Assembly (NCBI RefSeq): GCF_030546645.1
Contig: NZ_JAUOTO010000006.1
Location: forward strand, 62,001 to 126,000
Direction of reading: 5' to 3'
Source of the DNA: Flavitalea plasmicola
GTDB taxonomy: Bacteria > Bacteroidota > Bacteroidia > Chitinophagales > Chitinophagaceae
DNA: 64,000 nucleotides
Both the position numbers and the translations under genes were made by a program. Shown one piece after another: positions 45,062-54,771 of this stretch (positions are counted from its first letter, which is position 1; every line of letters begins with the position of its first letter). The notes beneath the pieces are model-generated. The model saw only the letters and a list, made by a program, of their open reading frames with translations, did no database searches and was not told the DNA's origin.

Positions 45062-47449
45062 ATGTTCAGAAGCTATTTCAAGACTGCCCTGCGCAACCTG
45101 CAAAAGAACAAAACTTTGTCCTTTATCAACATCGCCGGTCTGTCAATAGGCATGACCGTAGCCCTGCTGATAGGGCTTTGGATCTGGGATGAGTTCTCTT
45201 TTGACAAATACCATCAGAACTACGCCCGCATTGCGAGGGTTATGCAGCAGGAGACCTATAATGGCTATGTAAGCACGGGAGAAGCCATCCCCCTGCCACT
45301 GGAGGCCGAAATAAGAAAGAATTATGGCCGGGATTTCCGGCACATCGTGATGACTGCCTGGACCAGTAACCATGTGCTGATCACGGCCGACAAAGAGGTC
45401 ACCTTTTCCGGCAATTTTATAAGCTCGGAAGGCCCTGAAATGCTAACGCTCCATATGATCAGGGGTACCCGCAACGGCCTCAAAGGCCCTTCTTCCATAC
45501 TGATCTCCCGGTCAGTTGCCACCGCCTTGTTTGGCGAGGCCGATCCCATGGGCCAGCTCATCAAGCTGGATAACAACGCCGCTTTTACGGTGGCGGGGGT
45601 ATACGAAGATCTTCCCCTCAACACCACTTTTCACAATCTCGCCTTTATGGCCCCCTGGGATTACTTCGTTAGTTCGACAGGCTGGGTCAAAAAAGCCGCC
45701 ACCGATTGGAATGATGATTCTTTCCAGATGTTCGCGCAGATAGCCGGTAATGAGGACATGGCCAGGGTCTCGGAAAAAATAAAGGATTGTAAGCTCCATA
45801 ACGTGGACCGTGAAAAGGCCAGGTTCCGGCCCACGATCATCCTGCAACCCATGAGCAAATGGCATTTATATTCGGATTTCAGGAATGGGATCAACACGGG
45901 TGGCGCGATCCAGTATGTCTGGCTATTCGGCATCATCGGGATGTTCGTGCTCCTGCTGGCGTGTATCAATTTCATGAACCTCAGCACAGCGCGCAGTGAA
46001 AAAAGAGCGAAGGAAGTAGGCATACGGAAGTCCCTGGGCTCCCTCAGAGCACAATTGATCAGCCAGTTCTTTTGCGAGTCCATGCTGATGGCGATACTGG
46101 CATTCGCCTTTTCGCTGCTATTGGCAGCGCTGGTAGTGCCGTTCTTCAATGAAATTGCGGACAAAAAGATGACCATCCTTTGGGGCAGCCCCGCCTTCTG
46201 GCTGGCCTGTGCTGGGTTCACTTTATTTACAGGATCGATCGCGGGCAGCTATCCGGCCTTATACCTGTCCTCTTTCAAGGCGGTGAAAGTATTAAAAGGA
46301 ACTTTCAAGGCCGGCTGGCTCGCTACCAGTCCACGCAAAGCCCTGGTCGTTCTCCAATTCACCGTCTCCGTCGTCCTGATCATCGGAACGATCATCGTTT
46401 TCAAACAGGTGCAATTTGCACGGAACAGGCCGGTAGGGTACAGCCGGGACGGGTTGATCGTTATCGAAGAGTCGAATGATGAACTGCACGATCGGTTCAA
46501 TGCAGTACGCACCGGCCTGCTGTCCACCGGCGCCGTCACAGAAGCCGCAGAATCATCCAGCCCCACCACAGGGGTGGAAAATGGGCGCAGCGGCCTGATA
46601 TGGAAAGGCAAAGACCCGGCAATGACGGATCATTTCGGGAACATCCGCGTGACAACGGGATATGGAACCACCGTCGGCTGGCAGTTCGTCGCGGGAAGGG
46701 ATTTCTCCAGCCAGTATCTCACCGATTCATTCGCCCTGGTATTGAATGAAGCCGCCGTAAGATACATGCATCTGCAAAACCCCATAGGGGAGACCATCCG
46801 CGGCATCGGGAAAAAAGATTTCCATGTCATCGGCGTAGTAAAAGACATGGTGATGGAGTCCCCGTTCCAGCAGGTAAAGCCGACGATCTTTTACATCTCA
46901 GAAAGCGGATTCGCATACGTCAACATCCGGATCAATCCGAACGTCAGCACCCGCGAGGCGCTGCAAAAGATCGCAGCAGTCTGTAAAACTTATTCCCCGT
47001 CCGTCCCCTTCTCCTACAAATTTGCAGACGAAGAATATGCCCGGAAATTCAGGACCGAAGAGCGCATTGGCCAACTGGCCGGCATCTTTGCATCACTGGC
47101 CGTCTTCATCAGCTGCCTCGGCTTGTTTGGCATGGCCACCTTCATGGCAGAGCAACGCATTAAGGAGATCGGCGTCCGCAAGGTCCTGGGAGCAACCGTA
47201 TTCAATCTGTGGGGTCTCCTGAGCAAAGACTTCATCACCCTGGTCGGCATCTCCCTTTTGATAGCGATCCCCATCGCCTATTATTGCATGGACAAGTGGC
47301 TGCAGCACTATGCTTACCGTTCCGGTATGCCCTGGTGGGTTTTCGCGTCCGCCGGCGCTGGGGCACTGCTGATCACCCTCCTGACTGTAAGCTACCAAAG
47401 CATTAAGGCGGCATTGACCAATCCCGTAAACAGCCTGCGATCGGAATAA
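45062..47449 (+). CDS. ABC transporter permease, FtsX/MacB type
   Basis: The 795-residue protein begins MFRSYFKTALRNLQKNKTLSFINIAGLSIGMTVALLIGLWI, the usual start of large Bacteroidota permeases. Two MacB-like periplasmic domains each precede or follow membrane segments; FtsX domains are at about 285-400 (LLACINFMNLSTARSEKRAKEVGIRKSLG) and 670-790 (ISCLGLFGMATFMAEQRIKEIGVRKVLGA). Such proteins usually work with an ABC ATPase in mechanotransmission or export of antimicrobial compounds or lipoproteins. No ATPase gene is adjacent. It lies alone between a terminator and a convergent T9SS gene. Confidence 0.92.
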   Translation: MFRSYFKTALRNLQKNKTLSFINIAGLSIGMTVALLIGLWIWDEFSFDKYHQNYARIARVMQQETYNGYVSTGEAIPLPLEAEIRKNYGRDFRHIVMTAWTSNHVLITADKEVTFSGNFISSEGPEMLTLHMIRGTRNGLKGPSSILISRSVATALFGEADPMGQLIKLDNNAAFTVAGVYEDLPLNTTFHNLAFMAPWDYFVSSTGWVKKAATDWNDDSFQMFAQIAGNEDMARVSEKIKDCKLHNVDREKARFRPTIILQPMSKWHLYSDFRNGINTGGAIQYVWLFGIIGMFVLLLACINFMNLSTARSEKRAKEVGIRKSLGSLRAQLISQFFCESMLMAILAFAFSLLLAALVVPFFNEIADKKMTILWGSPAFWLACAGFTLFTGSIAGSYPALYLSSFKAVKVLKGTFKAGWLATSPRKALVVLQFTVSVVLIIGTIIVFKQVQFARNRPVGYSRDGLIVIEESNDELHDRFNAVRTGLLSTGAVTEAAESSSPTTGVENGRSGLIWKGKDPAMTDHFGNIRVTTGYGTTVGWQFVAGRDFSSQYLTDSFALVLNEAAVRYMHLQNPIGETIRGIGKKDFHVIGVVKDMVMESPFQQVKPTIFYISESGFAYVNIRINPNVSTREALQKIAAVCKTYSPSVPFSYKFADEEYARKFRTEERIGQLAGIFASLAVFISCLGLFGMATFMAEQRIKEIGVRKVLGATVFNLWGLLSKDFITLVGISLLIAIPIAYYCMDKWLQHYAYRSGMPWWVFASAGAGALLITLLTVSYQSIKAALTNPVNSLRSE

Positions 47450-47540
47450 TTTTTCAATTACTTACTGTATTGAGTAGTTTATTGACATGATTGTCTATCA
47501 TGTTACAGCATATTTCCACGGGATCTCCTGAAAAAAAACA

Positions 47541-47560
47541 GCCCCCATAGAAATGGGGGC
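47541..47560 (-). terminator. Rho-independent terminator, leftward
   Basis: The stem GCCCCCAT/ATGGGGGC with a 4-nt loop is followed on the minus strand by TG and a run of eight T. It ends the T9SS gene at 47623. Confidence 0.85.
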
Positions 47561-47622
47561 CCGCGTAACTATTAACTACTATTAACACATTATGTAACCA
47601 CAAATCCTATAAAAAACGAGAC

Positions 47623-48972
47623 CTATTGTCGATTAATTAAAAGTTTGCTGCTCTCATGCGTGCCATCCGCGGCAGACACATACAGCACATACAGACCCGA
47701 TGCCACCTGCTGCAGGGGAAAGGTCACGATTGTACCTGCACCGCCCGCCACGCTCTTTTCCTGTAACACAGCACCTGTCTGGCTTACAAGACGGACATTG
47801 ACAGTCGCCGTGCTCGTGCCGCCCAGCGTAACATTCACGTAATCCTTCGCCGGGTTGGGGAAAAAGCTGATATGGCTTACCGCCGTTCCCTGTATGGCCT
47901 TTACTTCACTGTAAACGGCGCTCCCATCCAGGTCCACCATCTTCAGCCGGTAGTAGCTCGTCCCGGAAAGAAGGCTCATATCCGTGAAACCATAGCCGGA
48001 AACCGATGCGCTATTCCCCTTGGCGTTCACCGAGCCGATCTTGCTCCAGCTGCTACCATCCGCGCTGCGTTCGATCTCAAATCGGCTGGCGTTCTGTTCC
48101 ATCGCCGTTTCCCACGTCAGCTGGGCAGTGCCGTCCCCATTGCTCCGGGCAGTAAATCCCGTGAGGGTCACAGGCAATGTATTGCCCGGCAGTGTACCTC
48201 CGTTTGCAAGGGTGGCGGGTCCGTAAAGCGCCGGGCTGGAACAGGCGTGCTGCCCGGGGCCGCCGCAATTCATCGTGCTGCTGGAGGTGGAATATGCCTT
48301 GGGAGTCGCTGCATTGACGCTATTGGCGGGCGACGCACTATAGCTCGACCAGTTGTAATAAGCATTATTGGTATTGCCCACCACCACCGTAGAGGCGCCA
48401 TAAAGGCTCAGCGAAGGGCCGCTGACAGTGAAAGCCGCTGTGCTGGCCAGGCTGCCGTCACCAATGACGATCTTGCTGCCGCTCGACAACCTCATCAGCG
48501 TGCTGGCGCCCCCCGTGGAATACATGGTGGCATTATCAAGCAGGTTCACCTTGCTGTTTACCAGGTCCACCTGGTAGCTGGTGTTGAAATAAGATCCGTT
48601 GTTGAAAGTGAAAGTGGCCCCATCCAGGGACAAAGGCGCATTGACGATCACTTTGCCGTCGTTGCCATAGATCTGAAAAGCAATATTTTTAAAGAGGGTG
48701 GTGACGACGCTACCCGCATACTGGATGTTCAGGGTCTTGTCCGTCATGGAAAGATTTCCGCCTTCGAAAGTACAGTTCTGACAAGTGACGGACTGATCGA
48801 TGGTCAGCGTCACGCCGGAAGAGATGACAATGGAACAATTGGCGCATGTATTGGGCAGCACAGCCGACCAGCTCTTGTTGGAGGTGATCAGGTAGCTCGT
48901 TTGCCCCAGGACGGAGCCTGTAGTGAGGAAAGAAAGGGCAAGAAGGGCGATCAGGTAATATTTTGTTTTCAT
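47623..48972 (-). CDS. Secreted protein with T9SS type A sorting domain
   Basis: The 449-residue protein has the signal peptide MKTKYYLIALLALSFLTTGSVLGQ. Residues 30-240 form a repetitive beta-rich region like a parallel helix (SIVISSGVTLTIDQSVTCQNCTFEGG, LDGATFTFNNGSYFNTSY) with paired cysteines. Then comes a linker domain (VTLTGFTARSNGDGTAQLTWETAMEQNASRFEIERSADG) seen in many T9SS cargo proteins, and a C-terminal sorting signal (SFFPNPAKDYVNVTLGG, GLYVLYV, SKLLINRQ). It is probably a surface or extracellular protein of unknown function. It has its own terminator. Confidence 0.85.
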   Translation of the reverse strand: MKTKYYLIALLALSFLTTGSVLGQTSYLITSNKSWSAVLPNTCANCSIVISSGVTLTIDQSVTCQNCTFEGGNLSMTDKTLNIQYAGSVVTTLFKNIAFQIYGNDGKVIVNAPLSLDGATFTFNNGSYFNTSYQVDLVNSKVNLLDNATMYSTGGASTLMRLSSGSKIVIGDGSLASTAAFTVSGPSLSLYGASTVVVGNTNNAYYNWSSYSASPANSVNAATPKAYSTSSSTMNCGGPGQHACSSPALYGPATLANGGTLPGNTLPVTLTGFTARSNGDGTAQLTWETAMEQNASRFEIERSADGSSWSKIGSVNAKGNSASVSGYGFTDMSLLSGTSYYRLKMVDLDGSAVYSEVKAIQGTAVSHISFFPNPAKDYVNVTLGGTSTATVNVRLVSQTGAVLQEKSVAGGAGTIVTFPLQQVASGLYVLYVSAADGTHESSKLLINRQ

Positions 48973-49120
48973 ACGAGTACTTTTAAGACAGGTAAAGTAT
49001 TACCAAGGCAATGCCATTCTTATAAGTACTTGTATATCAAACTAAAACACATATTCCCCATCCCGGGAACTTTCCAGTATCAGGAATAAATTCCAAAAAA
49101 GGGCATTTTTCCCCGTTCAG

Positions 49121-51745
49121 TCAGGTCGTCCCGTTGCGGCTCACCATTTCACTGATCAGTTCAGCGACCAGGGAGGTCCAGCCGGTCTGGTGGCTGGCCC
49201 CCAGGCCATGGTTGGTATCGCCATGGAAATATTCATAGAACAGCAGCAGGTGCTGGTTGCCCGGCCGCTGGTAGAACCAATTGTATTTGCCATGCAGGGG
49301 CCGCTTGCCGGCTGCATCCGCATGGAAAAGACTCACCACCCGCCGGGTCAGCTCGTCGGCCACCTGCTCCAGGTTCAGCTGTTTTCCCGATCCCACCGGG
49401 TACTCCACCAGCAGGTTGTCGCCGTAAAACTTCCCGTATCTCCGGATAGACTGAATAATGAGGTAATTAATAGGTATCCACACCGGTCCTCTCCAGTTCG
49501 AGTTGCCGCCAAAAAAATCCGAGGTGCTGTCACCCGGATCATATTTGATATGATAGTCGATGCCCCCGATATTGATCGTGTAGGGATGCTGCTCATGATG
49601 CTTGGACAGCGCCCTGATCCCCCCGGAAGAAAGGAACTCGGCCTCATTCAGCAGTCGCGCCAACAGGTGCACCAATCGCTTTTGCGGCACCAGCGAGAGC
49701 AGGATCTGCTCGCCGTCACTATGCTCCTCGTTGGGCCAGTAGCGCTTGTTCTTCAGCCGGTAGCTTTCAAACCAGTTGATCCGCTTTTTAAAGTCCACCA
49801 GCTTCGCCAGCGTCTTCTTTTCGATGATCGATACGGCGAATAAGGTGGTTAAGCCCACGATGGATTGTATCCGCAGCTGCGTCGGATGACCCGCGATAGA
49901 CAGCGTGTCGTAAAAGAACTTATCCTCCTCATTCCACATGCCCTGCTCGTTCAACGCCTCCGCGATCAGCACAAACTGCTCGAAGAACTTGGTCGCCGTG
50001 TCCTCGAAAGACTCATCCTTCATCGCGATCTCCAGCGCCATGTCCATCATGTTCAGGGCATACATGCCCATCCAGCTGGTGCCATCCGCCTGCTCCAGCT
50101 GCATATCCCCACCCAGGTGGTGACTGCGGTCGAAGACCCCGATATTATCCAGCCCCAAAAAGCCGCCTTCGAACATATTATTGCCGTTGGCATCTTTTCG
50201 GTTGATCCACCACGTAAAATTGATGAGCAGCTTCTGGAAGATGCGCTTCAAAAACCCGATATCTCCCTTTCCCGTCCGCTCTTTTTCTATCCGGTAAACT
50301 TCCAGCGCCGCCCAGGCCTGCACCGGCGGATTCACATCGCTGAAATTCCATTCATAGGCCGGGATCTGGCCGTCCGGCTTCATATACCACTCCCGCATGA
50401 TCAGCAGGAGCTGGTGCTTGGCAAATACGGGATCCACGAGTGCCATGGAAATGCTTTGAAAAGCCAGGTCCCAGGCGGCATACCACGGATATTCCCATTT
50501 GTCCGGCATGGCGATGATATCCTGGTTCTTCAGGTGCTTCCATTCATGGTTGCGGCCATGCAGCTTGCCGGCATTCACCGGCGTGATCCCATCGCTCGAC
50601 GTCAACCACCGCTCCACATCATAGTGATAATATTGTTTGCTCCAGAGCAGTCCCGCCAGCGCCTGCCGCTGGACATTCGCCATCTCCGGTGTGATCCTGG
50701 GCGGAAGGATGGATGCGTAAAAAGCGTCCGCCTCTTCCTTACGGGCTGCAAATATGCCCGTCGTCCCGCTGGAAAAAGGACTTTCAATGATCTTATTGCT
50801 GAGACGCAGCGTAATGGTGCGCGAGCCCCCGGCCTCGATCTCATAATGATACACGGGCGCAAATTTGGTTCCTGACCGTTTCTGTTGCAGCGCCTCCAGG
50901 TCCTTCTTATGAATGATGGCTTCATGGAACGCATCCTTCACAAAGGGCGTCTTATTCGGCGTCCCCGACATTTTTTCCGTATTGGTCTCGTTCTCCGTGA
51001 ACAGGCAGTACTGCGGCTGCTGAAAATACAGATAGTAAGGTCCCAGCCGGCTATGCGAGGCCTTGACCGAATTCCTGTCCCTTGCCGTGATCACAGGCTT
51101 TTTTTCCAGCCCGTCATAATTCCAGCGGTTATAGAACCACAAGGTCGGCAACACCGTGATCTCTGCCGCTTTCGGCCCCCTGTTGTGTAAATGGATGCGG
51201 ATGAAAATGTCCCTGGCATTCTGCTTGGCATACGTGATGTTGACATCGAAATACTCGTCCTTGTCAAAAACACCCGTGTCCAGGAGCTCATATTCCGGCT
51301 CCTCTTTCGAGCGCTTCCGGTTCTCCTCCAGCAGCTGCTTATAAGGGAATTCCTGTTGTGGATATTTATACAGGTAATCCATGTAATAATGCGTAGGCGT
51401 ATTATCGAGATAATAATACAGCTCTTTCACATCTTCCCCGTGATTACCTTCCTTATTGCCCAGGCCGAACAGCCGCTCCTTCAGGACCGGGTCCTTCCCA
51501 TTCCACAAAGCCACCGCAAAACAGAGATTTTGAAAAAAGTCGGAGATCCCCGCCAATCCATCTTCTCCCCAATAGTAGGTGCGGAAATGCGACTGGTCAT
51601 AAGGGAAATAATGCCAGGCATCGCCATAGGCGCTGTAATCCTCTCTCACCGTTCCCCATTGTCTTTCGCTCAAATAAGGTCCCCATTGCTCCAAAGGTAT
51701 TTTTTTGGCGGCGTTAACCGCCAGTCGTTGATGTTCTGCCGTCAT
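49121..51745 (-). CDS. GH63/MGH1-like glucosidase
   Basis: From the ATG at 51745 the protein has 874 residues (a GTG at 51760 adds five). The start MTAEHQRLAVNAAKKIPLEQWGPYLSERQWGTVREDYS, then YFPYDQSHFRTYYWGEDGLAGISD, is characteristic of bacterial glucosidases related to GH63 mannosyl-oligosaccharide glucosidase. An (alpha/alpha)6 barrel follows (WDLAFQSISMALVDPVFAKHQLLLIMREWYMKPDGQIPAYEWNF; NSNWRGPVWIPINYLI; HQTGWTSLVAEL near the end). No signal peptide, so cytoplasmic. It probably removes glucose from alpha-linked oligosaccharides. A 43-nt nested hairpin lies 30 nt upstream. Confidence 0.88.
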   Translation of the reverse strand: MTAEHQRLAVNAAKKIPLEQWGPYLSERQWGTVREDYSAYGDAWHYFPYDQSHFRTYYWGEDGLAGISDFFQNLCFAVALWNGKDPVLKERLFGLGNKEGNHGEDVKELYYYLDNTPTHYYMDYLYKYPQQEFPYKQLLEENRKRSKEEPEYELLDTGVFDKDEYFDVNITYAKQNARDIFIRIHLHNRGPKAAEITVLPTLWFYNRWNYDGLEKKPVITARDRNSVKASHSRLGPYYLYFQQPQYCLFTENETNTEKMSGTPNKTPFVKDAFHEAIIHKKDLEALQQKRSGTKFAPVYHYEIEAGGSRTITLRLSNKIIESPFSSGTTGIFAARKEEADAFYASILPPRITPEMANVQRQALAGLLWSKQYYHYDVERWLTSSDGITPVNAGKLHGRNHEWKHLKNQDIIAMPDKWEYPWYAAWDLAFQSISMALVDPVFAKHQLLLIMREWYMKPDGQIPAYEWNFSDVNPPVQAWAALEVYRIEKERTGKGDIGFLKRIFQKLLINFTWWINRKDANGNNMFEGGFLGLDNIGVFDRSHHLGGDMQLEQADGTSWMGMYALNMMDMALEIAMKDESFEDTATKFFEQFVLIAEALNEQGMWNEEDKFFYDTLSIAGHPTQLRIQSIVGLTTLFAVSIIEKKTLAKLVDFKKRINWFESYRLKNKRYWPNEEHSDGEQILLSLVPQKRLVHLLARLLNEAEFLSSGGIRALSKHHEQHPYTINIGGIDYHIKYDPGDSTSDFFGGNSNWRGPVWIPINYLIIQSIRRYGKFYGDNLLVEYPVGSGKQLNLEQVADELTRRVVSLFHADAAGKRPLHGKYNWFYQRPGNQHLLLFYEYFHGDTNHGLGASHQTGWTSLVAELISEMVSRNGTT

Positions 51746-51775
51746 GTTAAAAGGGTTCACTCGTGGTTACTAAAA

Positions 51776-51818
51776 TTGCCGCACAGTGGACTTTTCCAAT
51801 GGAGTCCATTTGCGGCAA
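51776..51818. promoter_or_regulatory. Nested stem-loop between divergent glucosidase and helicase genes
   Basis: Outer arms TTGCCGCA (51776-51783) and TGCGGCAA (51811-51818) enclose inner arms TGGACT (51787-51792) and AGTCCA (51803-51808). No T-run follows on either strand, so it is not a standard terminator. It could be a leader structure of the glucosidase mRNA or a regulator site. Confidence 0.5.
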
Positions 51819-51966
51819 GCATCTGGCCACGGCAATCGTCATTCAGCCGTCAAGTTACTAAGTTCGTGCCGGAAATATTAAATGTTTGCCCGGCATTCTC
51901 CCTTTCGCTAACTTTACTTGTGGTAATGCTGCTTCCCTAGAAACAGGCTGCTCCACACTTTTATTA

Positions 51967-51975
51967 TATTTTTGC
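51967..51975 (+). promoter_or_regulatory. -7 element TATTTTTGC of the helicase gene
   Basis: It matches the Bacteroidota TAnnTTTGC consensus and lies 27 nt before the TTG start. No clear -33 TTG is seen. Confidence 0.45.
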
Positions 51976-51993
51976 CCATTTTAACTCTATAAT

Positions 51994-53316
51994 TTGACTT
52001 TTAAAGAATTCGGACTGAATGAGAGCCTGCTGGAAGGCATCGATGCCTCTGGATACGAAAATGCCACTCCGGTACAGGAGCAGGTGATCCCGCTGATCCT
52101 CGCTGGTAAGGACATCATTGCTTCCGCCCAGACCGGCACCGGCAAGACCGCCGCTTTTTTGCTTCCCATCATCAATAAGTTGCTCGCCTCCCGCATAGAC
52201 GACCAGGTCAATGCCCTCGTCATCGTTCCCACCCGGGAACTGGCCGTACAGATCGCACAAAACCTGGAAGGGCTGGCCTACTTTACGGAGATCAGCTCCA
52301 TCGCCGTCTACGGCGGCGGAGACGGCAGCAACTTCACCAATGAAAAACAGGCGCTTTCCCGTGGCGCCGACATCGTCATCTGTACCCCCGGACGCATGAT
52401 CGCCCACCTGAACATGGGCTATGTCAGGCTGCAGGGCCTCCAATACCTTGTACTGGACGAAGCCGACAGAATGCTGGACATGGGCTTCTACGATGACATC
52501 ATGAAGATCATCTCCTTTCTGCCCCCTAAAAGACAAAACCTGCTCTTCTCGGCCACCATGCCCGTCAAGATCCGCGATCTGGCCAAAAAGATCCTCCATG
52601 AGCCCGAGGAGATCAATATCGCCATCTCTAAGCCTCCCGCGAAAATTGTACAGCGGGCCTTCATCGTATACGATGCGCAGAAGATCCCCCTGGTAAAGGA
52701 TCTGCTGAAATCCACCAACTTCAAAAGCATCCTCATCTTCTGCTCCAAGAAGCATAATGTGAAACAGCTGACCATGGACCTGAAGCGGGCCCGCTTCAAT
52801 GTGAAAGAGATCCACTCCGACCTGGAACAGGCGGAACGGGAAGAAGTATTGCTGGAATTCCGCAGCAGGCGCCTGCAGATCCTCGTCGCAACGGATATCC
52901 TTAGCCGTGGTATCGACATCGATAACATCGACCTGGTGGTCAACTACGACGTGCCCAACGACGGCGAAGATTACGTCCATCGCATCGGCCGTACCGCCCG
53001 TGCCGAAACGGACGGCGTTGCCTATACTTTCGTCAGCGAAAAAGAGCAGAATAAATTCAATACGATCGAGCAGCTCCTGGGATCACCCGTTCCGAAGGCC
53101 GAAGTGCCCGAACAGTTTGGACCTACCCCCGAATATAATCCCCGAAAGTCCCGTCGCACAGGCGGCGGCGGTGGTGGCGGCCATAGGCAGGGTGGTGGTG
53201 GCAAAAGCAATGGAAAACGCTTCCAGCCCCAGCATCAACGCAGGAACAACAATGGCCAGAACAGCGCGGGAAGACAGGGAGGTGGCGGCGGAAGAAGCTC
53301 CGGGCAAGCCGGCTGA
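51994..53316 (+). CDS. DEAD-box ATP-dependent RNA helicase
   Basis: The 440-residue protein starts with TTG at 51994 (TFKEFGLNESLLEGIDASGYENATPVQEQVIP), the family's beginning; there is no ATG in frame before residue ~130. Motifs in order: Q motif ATPVQEQ, I AQTGTGKT, Ia PTRELA, II DEAD, III SAT, IV ILIFCSKK, V ATDILSRGIDI, VI HRIGRTAR. The C-terminal 70 residues are a Gly/Arg/Asn-rich RNA-binding tail with GGGGGGGHRQGGGG. It probably acts in ribosome assembly or cold-induced RNA remodelling, as for RhlE-like proteins. It converges on the chromate transporter gene with 11 bp between the stops. Confidence 0.94.
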   Translation: MTFKEFGLNESLLEGIDASGYENATPVQEQVIPLILAGKDIIASAQTGTGKTAAFLLPIINKLLASRIDDQVNALVIVPTRELAVQIAQNLEGLAYFTEISSIAVYGGGDGSNFTNEKQALSRGADIVICTPGRMIAHLNMGYVRLQGLQYLVLDEADRMLDMGFYDDIMKIISFLPPKRQNLLFSATMPVKIRDLAKKILHEPEEINIAISKPPAKIVQRAFIVYDAQKIPLVKDLLKSTNFKSILIFCSKKHNVKQLTMDLKRARFNVKEIHSDLEQAEREEVLLEFRSRRLQILVATDILSRGIDIDNIDLVVNYDVPNDGEDYVHRIGRTARAETDGVAYTFVSEKEQNKFNTIEQLLGSPVPKAEVPEQFGPTPEYNPRKSRRTGGGGGGGHRQGGGGKSNGKRFQPQHQRRNNNGQNSAGRQGGGGGRSSGQAG

Positions 53317-53327
53317 TATTTCTTATC

Positions 53328-54587
53328 TCAGAAGAAAGTCCAGCCCCATCCCAGCAACAGGCAAACCAGCACGATCAGTGGCGAAGGCAGCCGGCTGTTA
53401 TTCAGCAGCAGGAATGTCCCTACTATCACCCCCAGGTTGAGAAAAAGGTCCGTCCAGCTCTCGGAAGACATATCCTTCATCATATAGCAGGCCGAAGCGA
53501 TCATGATTCCCACTACCACTGAATTAATACCCTCCAGCGCACGATATACCACTGCGTATTTTTTCAGGTTATGCCAGATGGGAAAAAAGAAAAGCACCAG
53601 CAGCGCGCTGGGCAGGAAGATGCCGGTCGTCGCTATAAAACATCCCAGCACCTGCATCCCGGTCCCCTTATCCTTCATGGCCATCCCTCCCATAAAAGAG
53701 GTCACGGAAAACACCGGCCCCGGAATCGCCCGGGCCATGCCCGCCCCGGAATAAAAGTCTTCCCGGTTGATACGAATGATATTAGGATTCCGGTGAATGA
53801 GGTTTTGTGATTCCGGGCGAACTACGAATTGTTCGTACATCATGGGAATCAATACGTTACCTCCCCCGAAAACCAGACTGCCAAAGCGATACGTGTTCTC
53901 GAAAAGATTCAGTGGCCGCCGGTTCGGCCAATTGTTCTTCCGGGCTAATTCACTGCCTGCGCCGGCAAGGAGGAAAATAATGGCAAACAGCCAGATATTC
54001 CCCCACTTGATCTTCTTCGGCATCAGCTCTTTTTGCGGGATCCGCCGGTCGCTGAGATTGGTGACAAATCCGCCCAATACCAGGAGGATAGGAAAGATCC
54101 ACGGCGTCTTGAAAAGGATAAAAGTAGCCACCGCGCTCACCAGCAGGATGACGCGGGTGATCGTATTGTGTATGGATATGCGGAACGCTTTGTACGCACC
54201 ATAGGAGATGAACCCCACCGTCATCGGCGCTACAAATCGGAAAAGCGCGGCCGTCTTCAACGTCCGCTCATTGACATAGGCGATAAAAAAGGAAAAAGCC
54301 CCCATCAGGATACAGGCCGGCAATGTCCAGATGATCAGTGTCAGCATCGCCAGGACAACGCCCCCTCTCTTATAACCGATAAGCGTCAGCGTCTGGGTGG
54401 AGCTGGCGCCAGGCAGCAGCTGGCAAAAAGCGCTGTAATCCATCAGTTCCGCCTCGGTGACGTCCCTGCGTTTGCCGACAAACGTCTTCATCATCATCCC
54501 CATATGTCCTTGTGGACCGCCAAAAGCAGAAATACTGTGCAGGAACACCGCCTTGAGGAATGCAATATGTCGGAATAAAACTATCAC
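53328..54587 (-). CDS. Chromate transporter (CHR family)
   Basis: The 419-residue protein starts at GTG 54587 ([32 protein letters not shown]). Two homologous halves carry the CHR signatures: the first half [31 protein letters not shown]; the second [17 protein letters not shown] and [22 protein letters not shown]. Ten to twelve membrane helices are visible. It exports chromate, or imports sulfate-like anions in some homologues. The gene is divergent from the M20 amidohydrolase, with element C between them. Confidence 0.9.
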   Translation of the reverse strand: MIVLFRHIAFLKAVFLHSISAFGGPQGHMGMMMKTFVGKRRDVTEAELMDYSAFCQLLPGASSTQTLTLIGYKRGGVVLAMLTLIIWTLPACILMGAFSFFIAYVNERTLKTAALFRFVAPMTVGFISYGAYKAFRISIHNTITRVILLVSAVATFILFKTPWIFPILLVLGGFVTNLSDRRIPQKELMPKKIKWGNIWLFAIIFLLAGAGSELARKNNWPNRRPLNLFENTYRFGSLVFGGGNVLIPMMYEQFVVRPESQNLIHRNPNIIRINREDFYSGAGMARAIPGPVFSVTSFMGGMAMKDKGTGMQVLGCFIATTGIFLPSALLVLFFFPIWHNLKKYAVVYRALEGINSVVVGIMIASACYMMKDMSSESWTDLFLNLGVIVGTFLLLNNSRLPSPLIVLVCLLLGWGWTFF

Positions 54588-54716
54588 GGTGTTGTCCGGG
54601 TGCGCGTAGTAAACTTTTAATAAGTGTACAATTTATGGCTTGTTGAAAACATGAACAAAATCAATCGATGAACCATCCATTTAAATCCGCTAATTAGTAA
54701 CTTGATCTAAATTACT

Positions 54717-54746
54717 GACCTTCGGTCAACCGACCCGTGGTCGGTT
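54717..54746 (-). repeat. Double-hairpin element copy C
   Basis: Read on the minus strand: AACCGACC/GGTCGGTT with loop ACG, directly followed by GACC-GAA-GGTC. It has the same 30-nt size and arrangement as 29871-29900 and 61930-61959, with different paired bases. It lies 25 bp upstream of the amidohydrolase ATG. No third hairpin of the A/B kind is seen beside it. Confidence 0.8.
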
Positions 54747-54771
54747 CTGCATAAACCAAACCAATCAACAC

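Noticed and set aside
47872-49089. Plus-strand frame opposite the T9SS gene
   Set aside because: The minus strand has signal peptide, sorting domain and terminator; the plus frame has nothing.
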